A stretch of 64,000 nucleotides of DNA, from contig DATKML010000047.1 of the NCBI GenBank assembly GCA_035541875.1, forward strand, positions 14,332-78,331. Reading direction: 5' to 3'. The translations under genes and the position numbers were made by a program. This document shows positions 41,750-49,659 of this stretch, in pieces. The notes under the pieces are model-generated. The model saw nothing but the letters and a program-made list of their open reading frames with translations, made no database searches and had not been told where the DNA came from. This DNA is from JAJPHI01 sp035541875 (lineage in GTDB: Bacteria; Desulfobacterota; Binatia; Binatales; Binataceae). How positions within the stretch are numbered: the stretch's first letter is position 1; every line of letters begins with the position of its first letter.

Positions 41750-41829
41750 GCAAAGCCCCTCGGGTAGCAAATCGCTTTTTGCTGCGTTTCGATTGAATCG
41801 AAGCGCGACGCCCCGCAGACTGGGACGCC

Positions 41830-42660
41830 ATGGCGTTGAACCTCACCGAACCGCTCGGCTTCGTCCTGATTGGGCTGATGCTCGGGATGCGGCATGCAAC
41901 CGACTCCGACCACGTCGTTGCGGTCACCACCTTCGTCAGTCAGGAACGCAAAGTAACTGGCGCCGTGAGAATCGGGCTGCTTTGGGGTGTTGGCCATTCC
42001 GCGACCGTGCTAATCGTCGGCGCTCTCATCATCTTCTGTCGCGTAGCGATTCCGGTGCGTCTTGGACTTGCGATGGAATTTGCGGTTGCGCTCGTTTTGG
42101 TCGGCTTGGGCGCGCGGGCGGCTCGCAACCTGGCGCTCTCCATGTTGCAGCGGATAGGTTTACGATCGGCATCGGCCGAGCAACCACCCCCGGTCGTGCA
42201 TTCCCATCTCCATTCCCACGGCTCGCTGACTCACAGCCATTCGCATGCCCACTCCGATGATGCACTGCACACCGCGCCTCACGCGCACTATGATCATCGA
42301 GTTACGGCTGGCGCTCTTTCGGGGCGCCGTCGGCAGCTAAAATCGCTTGGGGTGGGCCTCACCCACGGATTGGCAGGTAGCGCGGCTATCGCACTACTCG
42401 TTCTCAGCACGATCCAAAGCGCGGGATGGGCGATGGCTTATCTAGCTGTCTTTTGCGTCGGAACGATGCTTGGGATGGGCTTCATTACAATGATGATCGC
42501 GATGCCGGTGGTTTGGGCGGCTTCACGCGTGGAGCGATGGCAACACGTGATCGCCACTGGAACAGCACTTTTTAGCTTTGGTTTTGGTCTGGTACTCGCT
42601 TGGCACATCGGGTTTGTCGATCACCTCTTCGGCAGCAGCCCGGTTTGGCTGCCCGAGTGA
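41830..42660 (+). CDS. NiCoT-like nickel/cobalt transporter
   Basis: The 276-aa protein has about six membrane helices and the family signature LGMRHATDSDHVVAVTTF (HxxxDH metal site), then IGLLWGVGHSATV. A large cytoplasmic loop is His-rich (HSHLHSHGSLTHSHSHAHSD), which suggests metal buffering. The GLTHGLAGSAAIALLVL block matches RcnA/HupE-like members, and the C-terminal GTALFSFGFGLVLAW closes the fold. No nickel enzyme gene is in the window. It is convergent with the patatin gene, leaving only 19 bases. Confidence 0.85.
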   Translation: MALNLTEPLGFVLIGLMLGMRHATDSDHVVAVTTFVSQERKVTGAVRIGLLWGVGHSATVLIVGALIIFCRVAIPVRLGLAMEFAVALVLVGLGARAARNLALSMLQRIGLRSASAEQPPPVVHSHLHSHGSLTHSHSHAHSDDALHTAPHAHYDHRVTAGALSGRRRQLKSLGVGLTHGLAGSAAIALLVLSTIQSAGWAMAYLAVFCVGTMLGMGFITMMIAMPVVWAASRVERWQHVIATGTALFSFGFGLVLAWHIGFVDHLFGSSPVWLPE

Positions 42661-42679
42661 AGCGACTTTAAGAGACGCC

Positions 42680-44461
42680 TCACAGATGCGCGGTGCGGCG
42701 ATAGGACGGGCGCGCCGGATTCCCCGCATCGCCTGTCTGCACACCATCGACCATCACCATCTGCGAGTCTTCCGGCTCGATATCTTCAAAGAAGCGGTGC
42801 TGCAGTTCGTCTGAGGTCTGCTTGTACATCAGATCGAAAGCAGCCGCAGAGTAGTCGCTCTGACCATAGCCAGTGCTCGCAATCTTCATGTTGCCGGTAG
42901 GTGTCGCCGTAAAGACGTAGAGCCGTTTATAGGCTCGGCCAAACTCTTCGATCTCTTCTTTGATGCCGTGAATCGCATCCTCGGCCAGCCCGAAAACATT
43001 TTCACTAGAGGCGATCGTATCCGCGCCGAACTGCAAGCGTTCGAAGCGCTCGACCATACGATTGATCGTATCGGCATTTTTCAGTGAAACGCGCTCAAGC
43101 GCCGCACGTTGCAAGTGAGCGATGCGTCTCATCCGCTGTTCGCGCGAGTTTCCGTCGATCTCAAGAGGTCCGTTACTGGGAAGCACAAAGACCAGATCAC
43201 AACTCTCGATCGGCACCGCAAACCGCATCGGGACGGGATCGAGCACATCGCCATCCTCAAAGAACGCCCCCTGAATCTTCCCCGGTAAGAGCGGCGCCTG
43301 CCCGAGTGAAGCGAAAATCGCGTCGGTTAAGCGCTGAAGCTGTTCGCCGTCATTCTCGATCACATCGATAAAACGATAATTGTCCTGCTTATCGACACCG
43401 AGCTTTTCGACCACCTGTTTGACGCCACTCCAGTTAGTCGAATAGCCGAGTGCTGACAGACGAATATCGGTCCGAGTGAAGTAGAGATGAATCTTGGGCG
43501 ACGGAGCAAAGATAGGATCAATGCGATCCCGGAAGAGTTGCTTGAACTGCTCACGCCACGGACCCGGTCGATAGTGGAATGAACTGATCCCCGGAATCCA
43601 GAACCACGGGAAATCAACGAGATCGGAAAACTGCGTTTGCTTCCACCAGTTCTCGATACTGGGACCACCGGGCTTGGGTTCCTCCATCAGGCCGGTAAGC
43701 CAGAACATCGCATTCCACGCCCCGGTCGACGTGGCGGTGATCATCTTTACCTTGTCGAGCGCGTTGTACTGACCGAGAAAATCGTAAATCGCCTTGAGCG
43801 CACCAGCCTGATAAACGCTACGAGCACCGCCCCCGGGGAGGATAATTCCTATCCTCTGGATGTGGCTATTAAAGAATTCGACGTACTCGCGCCGCCGCGT
43901 CTGTCCCGCCCGCTGCATCCCGATAAGCTTCAGCGACCCGTTATTGGGTGCGGCGGATGACTCCTCTTCCGACTCGCGCTCCGAATAGAAGCGCACCGGA
44001 AGCATAAGGGCCATTGTGATGTAGCGTTTAGCGATCCGGCTCAGATTGTAGATAAATCCGGCGATATTCAGTGTGACCAAAAAGCGCAGGGCCAAACCGG
44101 CAAGACGCAACAAAATCGCACCAAAGCTGCCTATCGCGTCCCAACTGAAGAACGAAACCAAGCGTAGTGCCAGACGGCTCAGGGCATTGGTGGGAATCAC
44201 ATCGCGAACCGCCGCCGGAAGGGCATTGAACGCGCCAGCAATCGCAATGCCCAGGTCGGAAAACCCATCGACTAGAAGATTGTGAATTGTCGCCAGCCCT
44301 TGCGTAATCGAAGGGCCTATCGAACTGAGAGGCAACGCTGCCCAAAAGCGGGTTCCAACAATGAAATCGACCAACAGATCATCAACGCGCCACACGATAA
44401 AAAACGCAAGCGCGAATAGGAGACGAACGCGTAGTGAGAAAGCGGACCCCAGCCGCTGCAT
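42680..44461 (-). CDS. Large patatin-like phospholipase with membrane N-terminus
   Basis: From ATG 44461 the protein is 593 aa. Residues ~1-180 hold several hydrophobic segments (VRLLFALAFFIVWRVDDLLV, AILLRLAGLALRFLVTLN). The patatin domain begins with RIGIILPGGGARSVYQAGAL (oxyanion loop). The nucleophile elbow reads TATSTGAWNA, Ala replacing the first Gly of GxSxG, and the catalytic Asp appears in FFEDGDVLDPVP. The C-terminal ~150 residues are extra and helical. It probably hydrolyses membrane lipids from the inner-membrane face. A TTG start at 44524 is open but less likely. Confidence 0.85.
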   Translation of the reverse strand: MQRLGSAFSLRVRLLFALAFFIVWRVDDLLVDFIVGTRFWAALPLSSIGPSITQGLATIHNLLVDGFSDLGIAIAGAFNALPAAVRDVIPTNALSRLALRLVSFFSWDAIGSFGAILLRLAGLALRFLVTLNIAGFIYNLSRIAKRYITMALMLPVRFYSERESEEESSAAPNNGSLKLIGMQRAGQTRRREYVEFFNSHIQRIGIILPGGGARSVYQAGALKAIYDFLGQYNALDKVKMITATSTGAWNAMFWLTGLMEEPKPGGPSIENWWKQTQFSDLVDFPWFWIPGISSFHYRPGPWREQFKQLFRDRIDPIFAPSPKIHLYFTRTDIRLSALGYSTNWSGVKQVVEKLGVDKQDNYRFIDVIENDGEQLQRLTDAIFASLGQAPLLPGKIQGAFFEDGDVLDPVPMRFAVPIESCDLVFVLPSNGPLEIDGNSREQRMRRIAHLQRAALERVSLKNADTINRMVERFERLQFGADTIASSENVFGLAEDAIHGIKEEIEEFGRAYKRLYVFTATPTGNMKIASTGYGQSDYSAAAFDLMYKQTSDELQHRFFEDIEPEDSQMVMVDGVQTGDAGNPARPSYRRTAHL

Positions 44462-44581
44462 GACCTTCCCTTCGACCACCCCACCCCGCCACGACGGTTC
44501 AAACGCCACGGCAGGCTTTGCCAAAACTACGCCCCGGTCAGGCTTAACGCTATGATCTTTTTGTCGGGTCCAAGACCGCGA

Positions 44582-45562
44582 TCAGCTCACCTTTAAAACG
44601 ATCTTTCCAAAATGCTGACTAGCCTGCATCATCCGATGGGCTTCGGGCGCGTCGGCCAAGTCGAGCATCCGATGGATTGGCGGACGGAGGCGACCGGCTT
44701 CGAGCGCCGCACCGAAGCGATCGCTAAAGGCCTTCACGATACCCGCCTTCTCCTCTGTTGAGCGTGGTCGGAGCGTGGAACCGAGGATCCGCAGATGACG
44801 CCGGAGAACGGCTGTCAGATCGATTTCGGTCTTGGCGCCCTTCATCAGGCCGATTAGAACCAGACGTCCGCCGTGCGCCAGCGCCTCCAGATTCTGACCG
44901 AGGTAGGCAGCGCCGATACTGTCGAGGATTAAGTCTGCGCCACGATCGCTGGTGGCCGCCTTGACCTTGGGTGCGAAGGGACCCGACCCATAGTTGATGG
45001 CAACATCCGCGCCGAGCTTAAGGCATTGCTCGCACTTGGCATCCGATCCGGCAGTAACGATCGAGCGCGCACCGGCTTCGCGCAGAAGTTGAATCGAGGC
45101 GGTCCCTACCCCACTGCCGCCGCCATGAATCAGCGCGGACTCGCCCGCTTTGATTTCCCCCAGCATGAAAAGATTGAGAAAGGCCGTCAGAAAAACCTCG
45201 GGAATGGCGGCTGCCTCTTCATCACTGATCGAGGAAGGAACGTGCATCGCGGATCCGTAATGGACCGCGACCTTTTCGGCATAGCCCCCGCCGGCGAGCA
45301 GAGCCATCGCACGATCCCCAACCTTCCATCCGGACACCGCACTGCCGACGCCGATAACTTCACCGGCGCACTCGAGTCCCAGAATCGGCGACGCACCGGG
45401 CGGCGGCGGATAGTAGCCCTGCCGCTGCATGATATCGGCACGATTCAATCCGGCGTGACGCACCTTGATTAGCAGATCGGCGGGGCCGGGAGTCGGGTCG
45501 GGCGCCTCACCGATCTTCAGAACAGATTCATCACCGGGTTTCTCGATAATCGTAGCCTTCAT
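44582..45562 (-). CDS. NADPH:quinone oxidoreductase (PIG3-type MDR)
   Basis: From ATG 45562 the product is 326 aa: MKATIIEKPGDESVLKIGEA, then VRHAGLNRADIMQRQGYYPP, LGLECAGEVIGVGSAVSGWK and the NADPH site ALIHGGGSGVGTASIQLLRE. The end DAPEAHRMMQASQHFGKIVL is diagnostic of the PIG3/TP53I3-like zinc-free group. It reduces quinones using NADPH and contains no zinc-binding Cys set. The frame is open a further 19 codons upstream, outside the family's normal start. Confidence 0.92.
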   Translation of the reverse strand: MKATIIEKPGDESVLKIGEAPDPTPGPADLLIKVRHAGLNRADIMQRQGYYPPPPGASPILGLECAGEVIGVGSAVSGWKVGDRAMALLAGGGYAEKVAVHYGSAMHVPSSISDEEAAAIPEVFLTAFLNLFMLGEIKAGESALIHGGGSGVGTASIQLLREAGARSIVTAGSDAKCEQCLKLGADVAINYGSGPFAPKVKAATSDRGADLILDSIGAAYLGQNLEALAHGGRLVLIGLMKGAKTEIDLTAVLRRHLRILGSTLRPRSTEEKAGIVKAFSDRFGAALEAGRLRPPIHRMLDLADAPEAHRMMQASQHFGKIVLKVS

Positions 45563-45737
45563 CCGGCGTATGTTCGCACGGGATGCGCCAAGGGAAAAGA
45601 CTGCGGCAACCAACGACATACTGAGGCATTTCGCGACTGACGCCTTTTATCGTCATCAAGGGTTGCGAGTTTTCCGCTAGTAGTCCCACCGACAAATTGC
45701 ACTGTTAGCACGTGAACGCGGGGGGAGGACATGCTCG

Positions 45738-46298
45738 ATGTTGCGGATACCGATTTCTTGCGAATCCCAGGTCATTGGCACAGGGCTACGGGCGCTAAGC
45801 GGATGCGCCACGCTTATTAACGGGACTACCGAAAACGTTCGCCTGAGTTCGACCCCTGATGGAGCGCAGGTGACCGTAGACGGCGGGAGAATCGTCACAA
45901 CGCCGGCAATGATTGAACTCAGTCGCGGCGATCAACATTCGCTTCTCTTCCACAAAGACGGCTACATCGATCAGACCGAGCGGCTGGCACCAACGGAATC
46001 AGGTTGGGTTTGGGGCAATATCCTGTTGAGAGGAATCGCAGGCGCAATCGCAGACAAAAACAGTGGCGCGGCCAAAAAGCTTTCAAGAGATACTCTGAGC
46101 GTAGTCCTTGTCGCGCAGACGAGTGATAAGACGACCGCGTCCCTCTCCGAGCCAACCACGGGCCAACTTACATCCTCCGCCTCGCACGCGAACCAAAGGG
46201 ACACTAACGCGACGGAAATACCACCAGCACTTCCGAACGCTCATGCCTCGCCAGCTGCAAGTACGAAACCTATGCAGCCGACATTGCGATCTAACTAG
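45738..46298 (+). CDS. PEGA-like lipoprotein with weak signal
   Basis: The 186-aa protein has ALSGCATLINGTTENVRLSS, the usual start of a PEGA-type lipoprotein family, followed by TPDGAQVTVDGGRIVTTPAM, QHSLLFHKDGY and ILLRGIAGAIADKN. A Ser/Thr-rich tail of about 60 residues follows. Oddly, the residues before the lipobox (MLRIPISCESQVIGTGLR) have no clear hydrophobic core. A frameshift near the start, or a missed upstream start, is possible. GGGGGAGGAC at 45721-45730 sits closer to an out-of-frame ATG at 45731. Confidence 0.65.
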   Translation: MLRIPISCESQVIGTGLRALSGCATLINGTTENVRLSSTPDGAQVTVDGGRIVTTPAMIELSRGDQHSLLFHKDGYIDQTERLAPTESGWVWGNILLRGIAGAIADKNSGAAKKLSRDTLSVVLVAQTSDKTTASLSEPTTGQLTSSASHANQRDTNATEIPPALPNAHASPAASTKPMQPTLRSN

Positions 46299-46310
46299 TG
46301 GAGCAGCACT

Positions 46311-46724
46311 ATGAATAGGCGAAGAAACGCGGTCCTCCTGTCCTTATCTGCAGTTCTAACGGGGTGCGCGACCAGTGCAGGAACTCCGTATGAGAAGGCG
46401 GCGGTCACTCCGGGCAAAGCGGTGGTTTATCTTTACCGTCCTGCTGCCTTAGCCGGGAGCGCCCTGACTCCTAAGATAGTTTGCGCCGGATACACAGTCG
46501 CTTTGCGCCCAGGCTCATACCATACATTTTCGGTGGATCCGGGGCACGTCGGCTGCACATCGTCCTACGCCGATCCGGGCAATCATGAGGAAGTCGACCT
46601 CGAAGTCACGCCGCAGCATGACTATTACATCAACGAGACTATCGGGATGGGCATCTTTATTGGGCGGGTCCATATTGCTTCAGTCGATCAGCAGTACGGC
46701 GAGGAAGAGACTCGAAGCCTGTAG
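46311..46724 (+). CDS. DUF2846-like lipoprotein
   Basis: The 137-aa protein has signal NAVLLSLSAVLTGCATS (lipobox LTGC). The body reads KAVVYLYRPAALAGSALTPK, YTVALRPGSYHTFSVDPG and HDYYINETIGMGIFIGRVH. This is the DUF2846 pattern: VYLYR, AGSALTPK, a GSYHxFxVxPG turn and a YYINE strand. The function is unknown; it is predicted at the outer-membrane inner face. It follows the PEGA-like gene by 12 bases with GGAG upstream, so they form one transcript. Confidence 0.82.
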   Translation: MNRRRNAVLLSLSAVLTGCATSAGTPYEKAAVTPGKAVVYLYRPAALAGSALTPKIVCAGYTVALRPGSYHTFSVDPGHVGCTSSYADPGNHEEVDLEVTPQHDYYINETIGMGIFIGRVHIASVDQQYGEEETRSL

Positions 46725-46785
46725 GCAGTTAAAGTGATTTAACTCAAACAAACCAAACAGTCGAGGCCTAGTCATAAGGAACTCA

Positions 46786-47180
46786 ATGTCATCACTAAAA
46801 AACCTTGGTAGCCTCCGCCGTTACTCTGTTCTCGGATTTGCCCCTGCTCTGTTGCTGATGCTGCTGTTCAGCACGGAAACAGTGGCAGCATGCGCGGCAG
46901 TCGTTGTATCTGGGGTGGACGCGCCCAGGTCCGGCGCGTCCTGTATATGGCGACCGTGGCGGGCGTGCGCAGCAATCCCGCTATCAGAACTTTCTATCTG
47001 CGGCTGCGCGCCAACGGTAAGCACGCCAAGCCCGCGCTCACCGCCTGCATGCGCAAGTTCCTCGTCATTCTCAATGCCATGCTGCATCACAAAACGCCCT
47101 GGCAAACACCTCCGCTCACCTCCTCGACCTCTTCCCTTTCTCCCCTCTTGGGCGCGGTTTCTGAACACGGTTGCTGCTAG
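46786..47180 (+). mobile_element. Decayed IS110-family transposase fragment
   Basis: Frame 46890-47180 encodes IWGGRAQVRRVLYMATVAGV then FYLRLRANGKHAKPALTACM, RKFLVILNAMLHHKTPWQ. This is the C-terminal transposase_20 domain of IS110 elements. NSGSMRG just upstream in the same frame resembles the DSGxxRG block that precedes it. The different frame at 46786-46889 reads LGSLRRYSVLGFAPALLLML. It may be frameshifted transposase (LGxLxRR...GxAP) or the signal peptide of a lost secreted protein. The rest of the element is gone. Confidence 0.85.
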
Positions 47181-47231
47181 CTGGCTTTTCTCGATAACCA
47201 AGAGGGACAGAGGGTCCTGCAACGACTGCCC

Positions 47232-48287
47232 TCAGTACTTATCGATCACTGAGACGCCGACGTTTTGGAAGGTCGTCATCTCTTCCAGCACGCGGCCGGC
47301 ATCTTCAAGAGGAACAGTCTCAGTGATCATCGCCCTGGGATTGATCTTCTTCGCCTCGACCATCTGCAGCATCGAGGGATAGCGCACCGCTGGCATCCCG
47401 AGCGACGCGATCAACTGCAACTCCATCACCACCATGCGATCGACCGGCAAGGCCACTTCGCCCTTCTCAGCTGAAGTCGTGAGTCCGATTTGAAGGGACC
47501 GGCCCTGCTTGCGCAGACTCCGGATCGAGTTACGGCAAGTCGTTGCGATACCAAGCGCGTCGATCGAAACGTGTGCGCCGCCCTTCGAGATATCGAACAC
47601 CGCCATCGCCGGATCTTCGACCTGCCGCGCATTGATGACGTGTTGTGCGCCCACCTTCCTGGCCAGCTCCAGTTTGCGATCGTCGAGGTCGACCGCGATC
47701 ACATTCGCTCCGATAGCTGCTGCGATATGTATCGCCGACAGTCCGATTCCGCCGCATCCGTGAACAGCGACCCATTCACCCGGACGCACTTGCGCACGAT
47801 CGACCACGCCGTGATACGACGTCATAAAACGGCAACCCATCGCCGCACCTTCGATAAAGCCGACGTCATCCGGCATCGGCACAAGGTTCATGTCGGCCTT
47901 CGGAATACCGACGTAACGGCCATAGCCGCCCCAGTAGGAAAAGCCCGGTGTCATCGGATTCACGCAGATATGCGATTGGCCGTTGCGGCAATATTCGCAG
48001 ATACCGTCGCCTTGGCTGAAGGGCACCAGCACGCGATCGCCCTTGCGAAAGTTCCGTACATCCTTGCCGACTTCTTCGATTACGCCGCAGAACTCGTGGC
48101 CCATCACCAGCGGCATCATCGGCACCAGTCCGATCCAGCTCCAATCGCCGGACCAGGCATGCCAGTCCGAACGGCAGATACCTTCAGCCTCAGAGCGCAA
48201 AATAACGCCGTCGGAGGGACACTTCGGATCGGGCATCTCTTTGACGACGAGAGGCTTGCGCACCGCCTCCATAACCGCTGCTTTCAT
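47232..48287 (-). CDS. Zinc-dependent alcohol dehydrogenase (MDR)
   Basis: From ATG 48287, which has AGGAG eight bases upstream, the enzyme is 351 aa. Catalytic zinc residues are in EGICRSDWHAWSGDW (Cys, Asp, His) and PLVMGHEFCGVIEEV (His, Glu). The structural-zinc loop GICEYCRNGQSHIC shows three Cys, the first of the normal four being replaced. The NAD(P) site reads VAVHGCGGIGLSAIHIAAAI. It oxidises alcohols or reduces aldehydes/ketones; the substrate is unknown. A longer frame to 48380 is open but has no start signal. It is next to the IS110 remnant. Confidence 0.93.
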   Translation of the reverse strand: MKAAVMEAVRKPLVVKEMPDPKCPSDGVILRSEAEGICRSDWHAWSGDWSWIGLVPMMPLVMGHEFCGVIEEVGKDVRNFRKGDRVLVPFSQGDGICEYCRNGQSHICVNPMTPGFSYWGGYGRYVGIPKADMNLVPMPDDVGFIEGAAMGCRFMTSYHGVVDRAQVRPGEWVAVHGCGGIGLSAIHIAAAIGANVIAVDLDDRKLELARKVGAQHVINARQVEDPAMAVFDISKGGAHVSIDALGIATTCRNSIRSLRKQGRSLQIGLTTSAEKGEVALPVDRMVVMELQLIASLGMPAVRYPSMLQMVEAKKINPRAMITETVPLEDAGRVLEEMTTFQNVGVSVIDKY

Positions 48288-48441
48288 GGGATTTACTCCT
48301 GCGAACTGACTTGGATAGGCACCCTCGAAACGAACGTAGCTATCAATCGAAATTGTAGACCCTGACCAAGTAACGGACAAACCTGACCCATTCCCGGCCG
48401 CCGCAGGGTTTTGTTCCCTTGGGGGGTCATGTTTTCGATCC

Positions 48442-48472
48442 TTGACATAACTAATCGCAATATTAGAATTGC
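48442..48472 (+). promoter_or_regulatory. Near-consensus sigma-70 promoter with overlapping inverted repeat
   Basis: TTGACA (48442-48447), a 16-base spacer, and TAGAAT (48464-48469, one mismatch to TATAAT). The inverted repeat GCAAT-ATTAGA-ATTGC (48457-48472) covers the -10 box. The predicted start site (~48476) is only about seven bases before the XRE ATG at 48483, so the transcript would be nearly leaderless. The repeat is a good candidate for autoregulation by the encoded XRE protein. Confidence 0.75.
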
Positions 48473-48482
48473 AATCAGCAAT

Positions 48483-49004
48483 ATGACTCTAGGTGAGAAG
48501 TTACGCTATCTACGAGTAGTTGAAGGGGCTCTCCGCGGAAGCGGTCGGGAAATAACCCAATACGAACTGGCCGTTGCGCTGAAGCGAGAGTTCGGCAAAG
48601 GCCTGAGCCAGTCCTACATCTCGCAGATTGAAAGTGGCGTGCGACGTCATCTCACCAACGCTTCGCGCCTGATGCTTGCGCGCTTCTTCCGAGTTCATCC
48701 CGGATATCTCGTCGATGATCCGGAGGGCTTTCACTCCGAACTGACCAGCGATCTGCGAGCGAGCGGCGGACGGCTCGATCGATGGCTAATCGAAGGGGCC
48801 GAGCAATTCGCTCGCGATCGGGAACTGAGCCGTGCGATGATGCGCCTGGCCCATCATCCGGATCGGCGTAAATGCCTGCTGCTGCTGGAAGCGATGCTCG
48901 AAACGCCGGGGTTAGTTGAGCGTCTGGCGGATGTGCTTAGACCTGAACTCAATGCGACACCCCGCGTTGTTCGTAAAGGAACTAACGAGGAGGCAGGACG
49001 CTAA
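48483..49004 (+). CDS. XRE-family transcriptional regulator
   Basis: The 173-aa protein starts MTLGEKLRYLRVVEGALRGS. Its Cro/CI-type HTH continues REITQYELAVALKREFGKGL-SQSYISQIESGVRRHLTNAS. A helical C-terminal half follows (LDRWLIEGAEQFARDRELSR, MMRLAHHPDRRKCLLLLEAM). The promoter inside the longer frame rules out the upstream TTG at 48411. Its TAA overlaps the ATG of the NfeD gene, so regulator and membrane genes are coupled. It probably represses its own operon. Confidence 0.85.
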   Translation: MTLGEKLRYLRVVEGALRGSGREITQYELAVALKREFGKGLSQSYISQIESGVRRHLTNASRLMLARFFRVHPGYLVDDPEGFHSELTSDLRASGGRLDRWLIEGAEQFARDRELSRAMMRLAHHPDRRKCLLLLEAMLETPGLVERLADVLRPELNATPRVVRKGTNEEAGR

Positions 49005-49645
49005 TGACCTGGGCGATGTTCTACCTGATCTGCTTTCTCATCGGGATGAGCCTGAGCGTTTTGGCCTGTATCGGCGGGAGCTTCCACCTCCTTCACCTGC
49101 ATCTCCATCTTCCGCACGGCAGCGGCCTCCCTACTCATCCGGGCATGGCCCCTTCGGTGCTGAACCGCGCGGGTATGCCGCATATCAACTTTGCTACCGT
49201 GACGGCGTTTCTGACTTGGTTCGGTGCAGCCGGCTATCTCCTGACCCTCTACTCGACTTTTGTAGTTGCGATAGTCCTCAGCTTCTCGATCCTGTCGGGT
49301 GGGATCGGTGCGACGATCATCTTTTGGTTCGTGGTCAAATTTCTTCTCGCACACGAGCGCGAACTCGACCCGGCTGACTACAACCGGATCGGCGTGCTCG
49401 CGCGCGTCACCAGCCCGATTGGAGCTGGTGGTACGGGCGAGATCACTTTCTCTCAAGCGGGGAGCCGCAACACTTGTGGCGCTCGCAACGAAACCGGAGA
49501 ACCACTCGCTCGCGGTGCCGAAGTGGTCATCATCCGCTACGAGCATGGCATCGCATACGTCCGTCCGTGGGACGAATTGGCAAAGGGTACTGACTTCGCG
49601 GCCGATACTGCGGCCCACGAAGTGGCGCTGAAACTTAAATCCTAG
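49004..49645 (+). CDS. NfeD/YuaF-like membrane protein
   Basis: The 213-aa protein has an N-terminal helix (FYLICFLIGMSLSVLACIGG), a His-rich loop (HLLHLHLHLPHG) and a pair of helices around 65-112. The OB-fold end reads NRIGVLARVTSPIGAGGTGE, ARNETGEPLARGAEVVIIRY then GIAYVRPWDEL. This fits the NfeD/YuaF group that partners flotillins in bacterial membranes. The 14-base gap to the flotillin gene carries GGAGG. Confidence 0.88.
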   Translation: MTWAMFYLICFLIGMSLSVLACIGGSFHLLHLHLHLPHGSGLPTHPGMAPSVLNRAGMPHINFATVTAFLTWFGAAGYLLTLYSTFVVAIVLSFSILSGGIGATIIFWFVVKFLLAHERELDPADYNRIGVLARVTSPIGAGGTGEITFSQAGSRNTCGARNETGEPLARGAEVVIIRYEHGIAYVRPWDELAKGTDFAADTAAHEVALKLKS

Positions 49646-49659
49646 TCGCCGGAGGCAAT

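Noticed and set aside
47490..48365. Plus-strand open frame of 291 codons
   Set aside because: Antisense shadow of the zinc alcohol dehydrogenase; no motif and no ribosome-binding site.
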